Shown: positions 35,632-44,527 of the stretch, in pieces
Numbering within the stretch: position 1 is the stretch's first letter
Layout of the letters: the number at the start of each line of letters is the position of its first letter
Assembly (NCBI RefSeq): GCF_023701485.1
Contig: NZ_JAMQBK010000051.1
Coordinates: 1-64,000, forward strand
Length of the DNA: 64,000 nt
DNA from: Aporhodopirellula aestuarii
GTDB lineage: Bacteria; Planctomycetota; Planctomycetia; Pirellulales; Pirellulaceae
Direction: 5' to 3'
Position numbers and translations under genes: made by a program
Notes under the pieces: model-generated
What the model was told of the DNA's origin: nothing
Seen by the model: the letters and a program-made list of their open reading frames with translations, nothing else
The model's database searches: none

Positions 35632-36948
35632 TTAGCGGGACTCGAGCGGGGTGACGTCGCGTTCGGTGCAACCGGTGTAGATCTGACGCGGCCGGTTGAT
35701 CCGGAACGCCGGGCTGCTGTGCATTTCACGCCAGTGGGCGATCCAGCCTGGCAGACGTCCGATCGCAAAGAGCACCGTGAACATCTGGACTGGAATCCCC
35801 AGTGCGCGATAGATCACGCCGGAGTAGAAGTCGACGTTGGGATACAGCTTGCGTTCGATGAAGTACTCGTCCTTCAATGCGACTTCTTCGAGTTGCTGAG
35901 CAACTTCGAACAAGGGGTCATCCAAGTTGAGTTTCGCAAGCAGTTTGTCACAACAGGCGCGGATGATCGTTGCCCGCGGGTCAAAATTCTTGTAGACGCG
36001 GTGACCAAAACCCATCAGGCGGAATTGGTTGTCTTTGTCCTTCGCCATATCGACGTACTTCTTGACGTTGCCGCCATCAAGTGCGATCTGCTCGAGCATG
36101 TTCACGCAAGCTTCGTTCGCTCCACCGTGCAGCGGCCCCCACAGAGCACTGATGCCCGCGGAGATCGATGCGAAGAGGTTCGCGTTGCTACTGCCAACCA
36201 TCCGTACAGTCGACGTGCTGCAGTTTTGTTCGTGATCGGCGTGAACGATCAACAATAGGTTCAGAGCTTCGGCGAAGTCCGGATCCATGTAGTACTCCGA
36301 CGCCGGAGTCGCAAACATCATGTGCAAGAAGTTCTCGGTGTAGTTGAGACTATTCTTGGGATACATGAACGGCTGGCCGATCGATTTCTTGTAGCTGTAC
36401 GCCGCAATCGTGGGCAGCTTGGCGAGCAATCGGTAAATCGAAATCTCGACCTGCCGGCGGTCGTTGACTTCGAGCGAATCTTGATAGAACGTCGAGAGTG
36501 CACCCACCACGCTACTTAGAATCGCCATCGGGTGAGCGTCGCGAGGGAAACCGTTATAGAACGATTTCATGTCCTCATGAATCATCGTATGTTCGCGAAT
36601 CCCGGCTCGGAACGTTTCGATTTCGCGTGAGGAGGGCAGTTCACCGTAAATCAGCAAAAACGCCGTCTCGATGAAATCGCAGTGGGCGGCGAGTTGCTCG
36701 ATCGGATAACCGCGATAGCGAAGCACGCCTTTTTCACCGTCAAGGAAAGTGATCGCACTGCGGGTGCTGCCGGTGTTAACGAAACCTTCGTCGAGCGTGA
36801 TCGCCCCCGTCGTGGCTCGCAACCGACTGATATCGAGGGCTCGTTCACCCTCCGTTCCTTCGACCAAAGGCAGTTCACAGCTCTGGTCGCCCATCTGAAC
36901 GCGAACCGTGTCAATTTGCTCGGTATCCAAACTTGCTGAGGGCTTCAT
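35632..36948 (-). CDS. gltA: citrate synthase
   Basis: Condenses oxaloacetate and acetyl-CoA to citrate in the first step of the TCA cycle, in the cytoplasm. It has 438 residues, normal for the hexameric bacterial type II enzyme with its ~60-residue N-terminal beta domain. Catalytic landmarks are present: the first His in the HADHEQN segment, the active-site His in GPLHGGANE, GFGHRVYKN, and the Asp of NVDFYSGVIY. Start ATG at 36948. It is divergent from an OmpR-type response regulator across 289 bases, and the SDH genes lie about 1.4 kb further on. Confidence 0.97.
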   Translation of the reverse strand: MKPSASLDTEQIDTVRVQMGDQSCELPLVEGTEGERALDISRLRATTGAITLDEGFVNTGSTRSAITFLDGEKGVLRYRGYPIEQLAAHCDFIETAFLLIYGELPSSREIETFRAGIREHTMIHEDMKSFYNGFPRDAHPMAILSSVVGALSTFYQDSLEVNDRRQVEISIYRLLAKLPTIAAYSYKKSIGQPFMYPKNSLNYTENFLHMMFATPASEYYMDPDFAEALNLLLIVHADHEQNCSTSTVRMVGSSNANLFASISAGISALWGPLHGGANEACVNMLEQIALDGGNVKKYVDMAKDKDNQFRLMGFGHRVYKNFDPRATIIRACCDKLLAKLNLDDPLFEVAQQLEEVALKDEYFIERKLYPNVDFYSGVIYRALGIPVQMFTVLFAIGRLPGWIAHWREMHSSPAFRINRPRQIYTGCTERDVTPLESR

Positions 36949-37237
36949 ATGAAGATGCGATTCGTGTGAGTCAGGGTTGGCAAACGGATCGTTCGTAAAT
37001 CGGGTTGTGGGGGGGCTCCCTTCGTGAACGTTGCCGTAGTGTAGCCCTGTGTCGGGTCATCGACAATCAGCGTCCCCGTTTTCAAAATTGGATCGACAGT
37101 TTTTCAAAACGCGACCAGCGGCTTCGAAAACCGTTTACGAGGCAACGTGTTGTGAAATTTTACGCCGCACGTGATAGGATTCGCTGAGAGAGAGCCAAAT
37201 CGATTCCGAGGAAAACGAAAAACGGGAAATTTTTCCA

Positions 37238-38005
37238 GTGCGCGCACACATCATGGTGGTCGAAGACGAGCAGCATCTCGGCGTCGGCATCAAATACAAC
37301 CTCGAAGCCGAAGGGTACCGCGTTTCGCTGGTCGAAGACGGCCCGGCGGCGTTGAAACTGATCGACCATTCGCCGCAAAGCATCGATCTGGTGATCCTCG
37401 ATTTGATGCTGCCGGGGATGAGCGGCTACACCGTTTGCCAACGGATTCGAGAAGCTGGGTTGGGTTTGCCGGTGCTAATGCTGTCGGCCCGGACGCTGCC
37501 CGAAGACCGGACGCGAGGATTTGACGTCGGGGCCAACCAATACATGAGCAAGCCCTTCGAACTCGATGAAATGCTCAGCCGTGTCAAAAACCTGTTGCAA
37601 ATTTCACAACACACTGGCACATCCGGAAAGACCGGAAACGCGTCCGCCGGCAACCACGCCCCGCCGCCGATCCCGTCCCAAAAAGTCGATGCGATCGAGT
37701 TCGGCCAAGTCGCGGTGGACTTCCGCACCCACCAAGTTCGCGTTGCCGGCAAGCCCGTGCGGATGACGCCCAAAGAACTGCGTCTGCTGCGTTACTTCGT
37801 CGAGAACCCCGAACGGGTCATCAGCCGCTCGGAACTTCTCGTTCATGTTTGGGAAGTATCCGGCAACGTCCAAACCCGCGCGGTCGATCAGTTTATCGCG
37901 AGATTGCGAAGAATCATCGAACCCGCCCCCGCCACCCCCATCCATTTGCTCACCCTCCGGGATGCCGGCTACCGCTTCGTGCTGCACCCTGAACCGGAGC
38001 AATGA
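37238..38005 (+). CDS. OmpR/PhoB-family response regulator
   Basis: Two-component response regulator of 255 residues. The receiver domain covers about 1-120 with the acidic pair near 9-10, the phospho-acceptor Asp55 (VILDLMLPG) and Lys105 (YMSKPFEL). A linker rich in Gly/Pro leads to a winged-helix DNA-binding domain at about 148-250 (MTPKELRLLRYFVENPERVISRSELL). The GTG at 37238 is taken as the start; an ATG five codons later would also work. No histidine kinase is adjacent, so it is an orphan here. It lies between citrate synthase and sdhCAB, which makes control of the TCA genes an attractive but untested idea. Confidence 0.94.
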   Translation: MRAHIMVVEDEQHLGVGIKYNLEAEGYRVSLVEDGPAALKLIDHSPQSIDLVILDLMLPGMSGYTVCQRIREAGLGLPVLMLSARTLPEDRTRGFDVGANQYMSKPFELDEMLSRVKNLLQISQHTGTSGKTGNASAGNHAPPPIPSQKVDAIEFGQVAVDFRTHQVRVAGKPVRMTPKELRLLRYFVENPERVISRSELLVHVWEVSGNVQTRAVDQFIARLRRIIEPAPATPIHLLTLRDAGYRFVLHPEPEQ

Positions 38006-38347
38006 AGAGGGGAACCGGAAGAATGCCGAGGGCACGGCGTTGCATCCGGGTCCGGGAATCTGAACAGAGTCTCGCGGCGTCCAAAGAGGCGAACAGGCAC
38101 AACTGCGGCGACTCCATGATGACGGCCGAGCCTCAGCGGCGATCCTTCAGATGCTGCCCTTCCCATCCGCACACGTCGCCCAGATCCGCAGGCGATCTTC
38201 CTGCGGCAGATCGTCACGCAACGCATATTTCCCCGTGCGCCAATAGTTTTCGCGGCGGTGAATCCCTAGGCTGACCACGCCAAACTCCTTACACTGCACG
38301 TCGCCGACGTTTTACGCAAGTTTCCTCCACGCACCCATCAGACGTCC
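38006..38347. promoter_or_regulatory. intergenic region upstream of sdhC
   Basis: 342 bases with no convincing gene. It contains a perfect 7-bp hairpin (CCGCAGG/CCTGCGG, 38186-38206, seven-base loop), probably the end of the response-regulator transcript, and should contain the sdh promoter after it. There is no U tract after the hairpin. Confidence 0.5.
38186..38206 (+). terminator. hairpin between response regulator and sdhC
   Basis: CCGCAGG pairs perfectly with CCTGCGG around CGATCTT; an outer GATC/GATC extends the stem after a two-base bulge. It lies 180 bases after the response-regulator stop and 141 before sdhC. Confidence 0.45.
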
Positions 38348-39268
38348 GTGTCCGAACTCACTCGCTCGCAATCGATTTTTATCCGCCATGAATTCGCGAT
38401 TCGGCGGTTGCACTCGCTCTTGGGCATCGTGCCGCTGGGCCTTTACATGTGCATCCACCTGACCACGAATGCCAGCCTGCTCAACGGAACCGAAACGTTC
38501 CAACGGGCGGTCTACTACATTCACTCACTCGGCGCAGCGTTGCCGTTGGTTGAATGGGGAGGCATCTTCTTGCCGCTGCTCTTCCACGCCATCCTCGGCG
38601 TTTGGATCATCAAGACCGGCAAGTCGAACTTGGGCAATTACAAGTTCACCGGGAACAAGCGTTACACATGGCAACGCTGGACCGGACTGATCGCGTTCGT
38701 CTTCTTGATGTTCCACGTCCTTCACCTGCACGGCTGGTTCCACTTCGGGCCATGGCTCGCCGTGATGAAACCGCTCGGCTTTGCCCAATTCTACCCCTAC
38801 AACGCGGCCTCCTCACTGGCCCTGGCGATGGACCAATGGGCCTGGGGCTTATTCTGGCCAGCGTTCTACTTGATCGGCGTGTGGGCAACGGTATTCCACC
38901 TCGCCAACGGGCTGTGGACCGCCGGGATCACGTGGGGGCTGTGGATCTCCCCCGCCGCCCAAGAACGAGCGACCAAAGTTTGTGTGGCGTTCGGCGTCCT
39001 TTTGGCGGTTATCGGAACAGCGGCTTGGTGGGCGGCAGTTGCTCCTGGACCGGAACAAATCGCCAAAGCTCGCGAAACCGAAGACATCATGTTTGAGGCG
39101 GCCCTTAAAACCGGCCTTGTCTACGACATGCCCGAAAAACGATACGAGGCCGAAGGTGAAACCGCGGAACCAGACGCGGACGACGTTGACGCGATCATTA
39201 TCGAAGAAACGATCATCGTTGAACCGACCGCCGAAACCGAAACAGAGCCGAGCGAATCTGAATCTTGA
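38348..39268 (+). CDS. sdhC: succinate dehydrogenase cytochrome b subunit (b558 type)
   Basis: Membrane anchor and heme-binding subunit of complex II, about 306 residues. Five transmembrane helices are visible up to about residue 230 (for example LLGIVPLGLYMCIHL, IFLPLLFHAILGVWII, LIAFVFLMFHVLHLHGW, VTW-type last helices). His residues in the helices can serve as axial ligands for two hemes, as in the Bacillus-type single-anchor enzyme. The last ~45 residues are an acidic tail (EPDADDVDAIIIEE...ETEPSESES) not usual for this subunit. The start is GTG at 38348. First gene of sdhC-sdhA-sdhB, with 108 bases before sdhA. Confidence 0.93.
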   Translation: MSELTRSQSIFIRHEFAIRRLHSLLGIVPLGLYMCIHLTTNASLLNGTETFQRAVYYIHSLGAALPLVEWGGIFLPLLFHAILGVWIIKTGKSNLGNYKFTGNKRYTWQRWTGLIAFVFLMFHVLHLHGWFHFGPWLAVMKPLGFAQFYPYNAASSLALAMDQWAWGLFWPAFYLIGVWATVFHLANGLWTAGITWGLWISPAAQERATKVCVAFGVLLAVIGTAAWWAAVAPGPEQIAKARETEDIMFEAALKTGLVYDMPEKRYEAEGETAEPDADDVDAIIIEETIIVEPTAETETEPSESES

Positions 39269-39376
39269 TCAGGACTCGGTAACTTTCGCCGATGGACAAA
39301 CCGTCGGCGGAACCCCCATTTCATCACACATCCACTGACCCTACTGGTTCCACCCGGACACGAAGGTTTTTTCAAC

Positions 39377-41386
39377 ATGGCAGCGTCCACTCAACCCGCC
39401 CGCGTCGTCGTAATCGGTGGCGGACTCGCCGGACTCGCATCGGCGATGAAGCTCGCCGAACTTGGTTCCAAAGTCGATCTGATCAGCCTCACGCCTGTCA
39501 AACGTTCACACAGTGTTTGTGCCCAGGGCGGAATCAACAGCTGCAACGACCAAACTCGGCAACTTGGTGACGACGAATGGAAACACCTCGACGACACCGT
39601 CTACGGAGGTGACTTCCTGAACCACCAGCCGCCTGTCAAAGAGATGGCGTTCTGGGCTCCGAAGGTCATCGAATTGATGGACCGTCTTGGCGTTCCGTTT
39701 AACCGCACCGGCGAAGGTTTCATCGACCGTCGTCGATTCGGCGGAACCCTTTACAAACGCACCGCATTCGCCGGAGCGACCACCGGACAACAACTTCTCT
39801 ATGCCTTGGACGAACAAGTCCGACGCCAAGAAGCCGCTGGTGCGATCAACAAATTCGAGTTCTGGGATTTCCTTGGCTTGGTTCAAGACGAAACCGGTCG
39901 CTGCCGTGGTGCCGTCGCCCAAAACATGAACACGATGGAAATCCGCTCCTTCCCCGCCGACGCCGTCGTCGTCGCGACCGGTGGTTGCGGGCTGATCTAC
40001 GGACGCAGCACGATGAGCGTGTTCTGCACCGGAAGCGCCGCCAGCCGTTGCTTCCAAGTCGGTGCGAAGTACGCCAACGCCGAATTCATCCAAGTGCACC
40101 CGACCGCGATCCCCGGTGCCGATAAGCTGCGACTGATGAGCGAATCGGCTCGTGGTGAAGGCGGACGCGTCTGGGTTCCTCGCACACCACAAGACTCACG
40201 GGCCCCACGCGACATACCCGAAGCCGACCGATACTACTTCCTCGAAGAACGTTATCCCGAATACGGGAACCTGGTTCCACGCGACATCGCGACACGTGAA
40301 ATCTTCGACATCTGCGTCAACGAAGGGCTCAGCGTGGAAGATGACCGGATGTGCGTCTACCTCGACTTGACCCACATCGAACGATCCGAACTCGACCGGA
40401 AACTCGGCGGTATTCTCGAAATCTATGAGAAGTTCCAAGGGGTCGATCCACGGGACGAGCCGATGAAAATCTTCCCAGCGGTTCACTACAGCATGGGCGG
40501 ATTGTGGGCGGATTACGTCAAGAGCGCCGATGGTGGACTCGAACCCGGTGCCCCGCGTAACCACATGACGAGCATCGAAGGTTTGTACGCGATCGGTGAA
40601 TGCGATTACCACTACCACGGCGCCAACCGCCTTGGTGCGAACTCGCTGCTATCGTGCATCTTCTCCGGATTGTTCACCGGTTCGTCGATCGTCAACTACG
40701 CTGCCTCGCAATCGTCAGGCGCCGCCGACGTTCCTCAATCGCTGCTCGATGCCGCGGTCAAGGCACAACAAGAACGCCACGATCACTTGCTCAACGGCAA
40801 CAAAGACAGCAACGAAAACCCGTACCTGATTCACCAAGAACTCGGCGACATCATGACCCGCGTCGCAACGGTTGTTCGCAAGAACGACCAACTTCGCGAA
40901 GCGATCACGAAAGTTGACGAACTGCACGAACGTGCGATGCGAGTGAACCTTGCCGACACGGGTGCCTGGACCAACCAAAATGTGATCTTTGCCAAAGCGC
41001 TTCAGGACATGTTCCCGATCGCCAAAGCATTGCTACGTGGAGCGTTGCAACGTGACGAATGCCGTGGCGCCCACTTCAAACCTGAGTTTATCAAACCGCC
41101 GTTGACCTCCGATGATCCGGCCGAACGCCGCCGCCAAGCCGAAGCGTGGTGTGATGCGTTCCAAGAAAACAACGAGAAGTATCTCAAGAGCACCATCGCG
41201 ACCTGGAACTCCGGTTCCAACCAACCCGAACTGACGTACGAAGACGTGGACACATCACTGATCCCACCACGTCCTCGACTGTACGGCCTCGTCGGCGCCG
41301 AAGCCATCGAGGAGGTCTGGAACGAACGAGCCGCAGCTCTCGCGGCAAATAACCAAACCAGCAAACCGTACGCGGGTTCTCATTGA
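39377..41386 (+). CDS. sdhA: succinate dehydrogenase flavoprotein subunit
   Basis: Catalytic FAD subunit that oxidises succinate to fumarate; 669 residues. The dinucleotide-binding start VVVIGGGLAGLASAMKLAE is at 10-28. The SVCAQGGINSCND segment and the conserved HPTAIPG and SARGEGGRVWV motifs are present. The active-site Arg region (HYHGANRLGANSLLSC) and YSMGGLWADY follow. It resembles the Bacillus-type SdhA rather than the E. coli form. A 112-base spacer with a GC-rich hairpin separates it from sdhB. Confidence 0.96.
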   Translation: MAASTQPARVVVIGGGLAGLASAMKLAELGSKVDLISLTPVKRSHSVCAQGGINSCNDQTRQLGDDEWKHLDDTVYGGDFLNHQPPVKEMAFWAPKVIELMDRLGVPFNRTGEGFIDRRRFGGTLYKRTAFAGATTGQQLLYALDEQVRRQEAAGAINKFEFWDFLGLVQDETGRCRGAVAQNMNTMEIRSFPADAVVVATGGCGLIYGRSTMSVFCTGSAASRCFQVGAKYANAEFIQVHPTAIPGADKLRLMSESARGEGGRVWVPRTPQDSRAPRDIPEADRYYFLEERYPEYGNLVPRDIATREIFDICVNEGLSVEDDRMCVYLDLTHIERSELDRKLGGILEIYEKFQGVDPRDEPMKIFPAVHYSMGGLWADYVKSADGGLEPGAPRNHMTSIEGLYAIGECDYHYHGANRLGANSLLSCIFSGLFTGSSIVNYAASQSSGAADVPQSLLDAAVKAQQERHDHLLNGNKDSNENPYLIHQELGDIMTRVATVVRKNDQLREAITKVDELHERAMRVNLADTGAWTNQNVIFAKALQDMFPIAKALLRGALQRDECRGAHFKPEFIKPPLTSDDPAERRRQAEAWCDAFQENNEKYLKSTIATWNSGSNQPELTYEDVDTSLIPPRPRLYGLVGAEAIEEVWNERAAALAANNQTSKPYAGSH

Positions 41387-41403
41387 TCTAGAATGAAATT
41401 GCC

Positions 41404-41425
41404 GGCCGGGTCGATTGGCCCGGTT
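41404..41425 (+). terminator. hairpin between sdhA and sdhB
   Basis: GGCCGGG pairs with CCCGGTT (five Watson-Crick and two G-T pairs) with a possible two-pair inner extension, and GATTTTT follows nine bases later. It looks like an attenuator or RNA-stability hairpin inside the sdh operon rather than the operon's end. Confidence 0.45.
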
Positions 41426-41498
41426 GCGGTGATTTTTCATCCGACATTTTTTCGCTCGAATCTTTCACCTTCCGCCGCCAAACGAGTCTTCAATACCG

Positions 41499-42353
41499 AT
41501 GATCGCCCTGGAACCTTCGATTAAGAATCGTCCCGAGTTCATCAACGTCCGTGTTCGTCGCCAAGACGCCCCGGGCCAGAAATCTTACTGGGAACTCCAC
41601 AAGATCAAGTACGAACGGGAGATGAACGTCATCAGCGTGCTGCAGCGGATCGCCGCGCAGGCCACCACCGTTGACGGCAAAAAGGTCTCACCCATCGCAT
41701 GGGATTGCGGCTGCCTCGAAGAGGTTTGCGGTGCCTGCACAATGGTCATCAACGGCCGCGTACGTCAAAGTTGCAGTGCACTCGTCGATCGTTTGCTCGT
41801 AGAAAACTCTGACGAAATCGTGCTCGAACCGATGAGCAAATTCCCCGTGCTCCGTGACCTGATGGTCGACCGCACCCGGTTGTTCAAAGGACTCGAACGC
41901 GTCAAGGGATGGGTTCCTGTCGACAGCTATTACAACCTCGGTCCTGGCGAACGCATCTCGCGAGATGACCAAGAACGCAACTACCCACTCAGCCAGTGCA
42001 TGAGCTGTGGCTGCTGCCTCGAAGCGTGCCCGCAGTACACCAAAATTGAACTGACCCGCGAGGAAGGCGAAAGCCAGGAAGCATTCGAAGCTCGCAAGAA
42101 AGCGGCATACGAAGAAGCATTCGTTGGACCGCATGCGATCTCCCAGGCAATGCTGTTCAACAACCACCCAACCGGCAAAGCTCTCGCGGCCGAACGACTT
42201 GACGCGTTGACCGGACCAGGCGGAATCGCTGCCTGCGGCAATGCTCAAAACTGCGTCGCGGTTTGTCCGAAGGAAATCCCGCTGACCACCTCGATTGCTC
42301 GCGCAGGCCGAGCCACGACACTGCACGCGATCAAGAAATGGTTTGATCGATAG
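41499..42353 (+). CDS. sdhB: succinate dehydrogenase iron-sulfur subunit
   Basis: Electron-transfer subunit of complex II, 284 residues. The [2Fe-2S] ligands are Cys72, Cys77, Cys80 and Cys92 (CGCLEEVCGAC...SC). The C-terminal ferredoxin-like part carries CMSCGCCLEACP and CGNAQNCVAVCP, which supply the [4Fe-4S] and [3Fe-4S] ligands. Length and order match the family. Last gene of sdhCAB. A GCCGG/CCGGC hairpin at about 42433-42449 follows the stop at a distance of 80 bases. Confidence 0.96.
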   Translation: MIALEPSIKNRPEFINVRVRRQDAPGQKSYWELHKIKYEREMNVISVLQRIAAQATTVDGKKVSPIAWDCGCLEEVCGACTMVINGRVRQSCSALVDRLLVENSDEIVLEPMSKFPVLRDLMVDRTRLFKGLERVKGWVPVDSYYNLGPGERISRDDQERNYPLSQCMSCGCCLEACPQYTKIELTREEGESQEAFEARKKAAYEEAFVGPHAISQAMLFNNHPTGKALAAERLDALTGPGGIAACGNAQNCVAVCPKEIPLTTSIARAGRATTLHAIKKWFDR

Positions 42354-42931
42354 GAGCAGCAACGAAGCTCGCACATCGATCGCCCGTGCTCGCCAATTCT
42401 CACACGCGACAACTCTTATTCGCTACTGGCGAGCCGGCACCCAACCGGCCCTCGTAAAGACACGATGGGCCATCTTCCGGCGCGTGAGCCAATTCCGCGC
42501 ACGCCAGCGGTTTGCTGAGTGGATCGCGCAGCGCAACGGTGCATCGCTTGAATCGAGATCCGAAATGGAAGTATCGATTCGCAATCCGAAGTGTGAGCGA
42601 TGGATCCATTGCCATCCCGGGCTCAAACTCTTTGAAGCCGTGTGCTTGACTTCACATTCCCGCGTGCATGAGGGCCGGACGCGGTAGTGGCCGGGGGGAC
42701 GCGTGGGAGTTTTCTACGCTCACGTAGCAGGAGGCTCCGAACGCGGGTAACGCCAGCAATTCTCGGTCTCGGGGGACGTCGATTGTATTACTGAAGGATT
42801 TCAAAAGTAGCGGAACGGCGCGAGCCGTCCGGTAACGCGGAACCGGACGGCTCGCGCCGTTCCGCTAAAAAGAGCACTAAAACAATCGACGTCCCGAGAG
42901 ACCGATCTACGTGAAAGGTAACGACGCGCAA
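42354..42931. other. convergent intergenic region with palindromic element copy B
   Basis: 578 bases between sdhB and a convergent membrane-protein gene. It holds the intact 123-base palindromic repeat (42773-42895), and a GC-rich hairpin near its left end. No gene is convincing; the open frame running from inside sdhB to about 42687 lacks protein-like features. Confidence 0.55.
42773..42895. repeat. 123-bp palindromic MITE-like element, copy B
   Basis: Terminal inverted repeats GGGACGTCGATTG/CAATCGACGTCCC are perfect over 13 bases and extend imperfectly to GGTCTC on both sides (about 42763-42905). Inside is a perfect 26-bp stem, 42808-42833 against 42842-42867, with an eight-base loop. Identical length to copy A at 13693. 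It begins 37 bases after the stop of the membrane-protein gene at 42932-43546 in its reading direction. No transposase is present nearby. Confidence 0.88.
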
Positions 42932-43546
42932 TTAACCCCCGACAAACAACGCGCCCACACCGAAGATCATCAACAGAACGATGATGATCAGCAGCGCGAT
43001 CACGACTTTAGAAGTGTGGTATTTGACATCGGGAGTCAACCGAATCACCTCTTGATACTCCGGCGCAAAAATCGTCCTCCCCTTGGCCGATAATAGGAGA
43101 TAGAGGATATACCCGTTGATGATCGTACCGACCGGAAACCCCAGCAAGCCCAGCGCACTGAAGATGCTCGCGACGATCCGCGCTGCGGGACTCAGCCTGC
43201 GAAGGCCCAACCCCAACCAAATCCACAACACGCCAAGACCGAGATAGACCAGCCCGATCACTCCCAATTCGATCGGCGCTGGCCCGCCACGTGCCATGAA
43301 AGTCCCCGCCGCAGCAAAAGCGCCCATCGGGATAAATACAATCGCCCCCAGGAAGTACAACACACCAATCGATTTGATCGATGCCTCGTGAGCGATGTGT
43401 TGCCGCCTGATCTGATGCGCATCCGAATCCACCGCAACGATGCTCTCGCCCAACTGACTCGTTGGCGCAAATGGATTGACGGGCGCGTCAGCCTGGGACG
43501 CTTGGGGTTCATAACCGTAAGGATTGGGTGGGTTGCCTGAACTCAT
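42932..43546 (-). CDS. small multi-pass membrane protein of unknown function
   Basis: 204 residues, not recognised. The first ~60 residues are soluble and Pro/Asn/Gln-rich (NPPNPYGYEPQASQ), then four hydrophobic segments follow: IGVLYFLGAIVFIPMGAF, GVIGLVYLGLGVLWIWLGL, IVASIFSALGLLGFPVGTII and a last one near 180-200 (VVIALLIIIVLLMIFGVGA). The pattern of a short charged segment then paired helices occurs in many planctomycete membrane proteins. It sits alone, convergent with sdhCAB, and is followed by palindromic element copy B. Confidence 0.8.
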   Translation of the reverse strand: MSSGNPPNPYGYEPQASQADAPVNPFAPTSQLGESIVAVDSDAHQIRRQHIAHEASIKSIGVLYFLGAIVFIPMGAFAAAGTFMARGGPAPIELGVIGLVYLGLGVLWIWLGLGLRRLSPAARIVASIFSALGLLGFPVGTIINGYILYLLLSAKGRTIFAPEYQEVIRLTPDVKYHTSKVVIALLIIIVLLMIFGVGALFVGG

Positions 43547-43743
43547 TAGTCACTTTCAATACGGGTGGGCAGGGACACACTCGATCGCGTCGCGTGCCAG
43601 CTTAACGATTTCGCAATCGCACTAATAGTTGAGCGAAGAGATCCGGTCGAGACGGCGTGTTTTTGGTATCCTGGTCGACGACACGCTCTCTTCGCGATGC
43701 CGGAGTCTCTGCCCCGCGCATTTGGCTACAGTGAACCTCGCCC

Positions 43744-44133
43744 ATGACTCCACCGAAAACTTTCGACGTTTGCCATCCTTCGCCGGCTGATAGAATCGGA
43801 CACATGGATGTGACCTCCCTCTGCCGAAATTACCTGCGCATTTTTGATGCCATCCCTTCGGATATCCCGTGGGGAGTGATCGCATTGGAACGACACGTGA
43901 TGGTTGTCGACTCGCGCGAGGAATCAACGAGTGTGATCATGGAAGCGGTTGCCTCCCGATTCGGAACAATCATCGCGACCGAATCCATCGCTTCCCAGCG
44001 CTGCGATTCTGGCCCCCTGCTAGGTTGTCTCCTGCACGTTGCAGGCGATGCCGACGACGTTGAGGGACGGCTCCGCGCAGCCTATTGGCAAGCGACCGAA
44101 CCCTGCGGAGACCGGGAAAACCCGCCCTTTTGA
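43744..44133 (+). CDS. hypothetical protein
   Basis: Up to 129 residues; not recognised. A second ATG at 43804 (MDVTSLCRNYL) is the more likely start because the following segment (DIPWGVIALERHVMVVDSREESTSVIMEAV) reads as an alternating strand-helix fold, while the first 20 residues do not. No leader or membrane helix. It is on the plus strand in front of another small gene, with a 73-base gap. The gene is plausible but unproven. Confidence 0.45.
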   Translation: MTPPKTFDVCHPSPADRIGHMDVTSLCRNYLRIFDAIPSDIPWGVIALERHVMVVDSREESTSVIMEAVASRFGTIIATESIASQRCDSGPLLGCLLHVAGDADDVEGRLRAAYWQATEPCGDRENPPF

Positions 44134-44206
44134 CCAAACGTGTCCACCGGGTCGCCAATACTGAATGACGTCGTACCCATCATTCACAAAAAAGGGGGCC
44201 CTTTTC

Positions 44207-44527
44207 ATGAACCGATCCTTCATCACCTACCACCGCGACAATAAACAACTCCACACCAGCAAGCTCAACGGATTCCCATTCGTTTCATTCGGGATTCCTG
44301 TCGGCCAAATCAACGGTTCGACATGCTTTGAGAGCGTGACCATCACGATCGGCGGAAAGCGTGAGCGTGTGGTGACCGAGCGGGACTTCGGCGGCCCAGT
44401 TTCGATCTGCGTCGAGACCAAAGGACAGCCTCCGCAATGGTTCGGCCTAGCCTCCCGTATGCCGACGGCGGCTTCGGAAGAATGCCAGCCGAACCAGGAC
44501 TCATACCTTCAAGAAATTTCCGCCTGA
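44207..44527 (+). CDS. hypothetical small protein
   Basis: 107 residues from the ATG at 44207, preceded by a G-rich stretch (GGGGG) at about 10 bases. The protein reads MNRSFITYHRDNKQL... with beta-rich segments (ESVTITIGGKRERVVTERDF). Not recognised. Its last 27 bases overlap, tail to tail, the 3' end of the PilZ-like gene on the other strand. Plausible but weakly supported. Confidence 0.45.
   Translation: MNRSFITYHRDNKQLHTSKLNGFPFVSFGIPVGQINGSTCFESVTITIGGKRERVVTERDFGGPVSICVETKGQPPQWFGLASRMPTAASEECQPNQDSYLQEISA

Noticed and set aside
38002-38274. 90-codon frame after the response regulator
   Set aside because: Overlaps the regulator stop and a hairpin; no start signal or protein-like features.
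42295-42687. 130-codon frame running out of sdhB
   Set aside because: Starts inside sdhB in another frame and continues into repeat-rich intergenic DNA; Arg/His-rich and without features.
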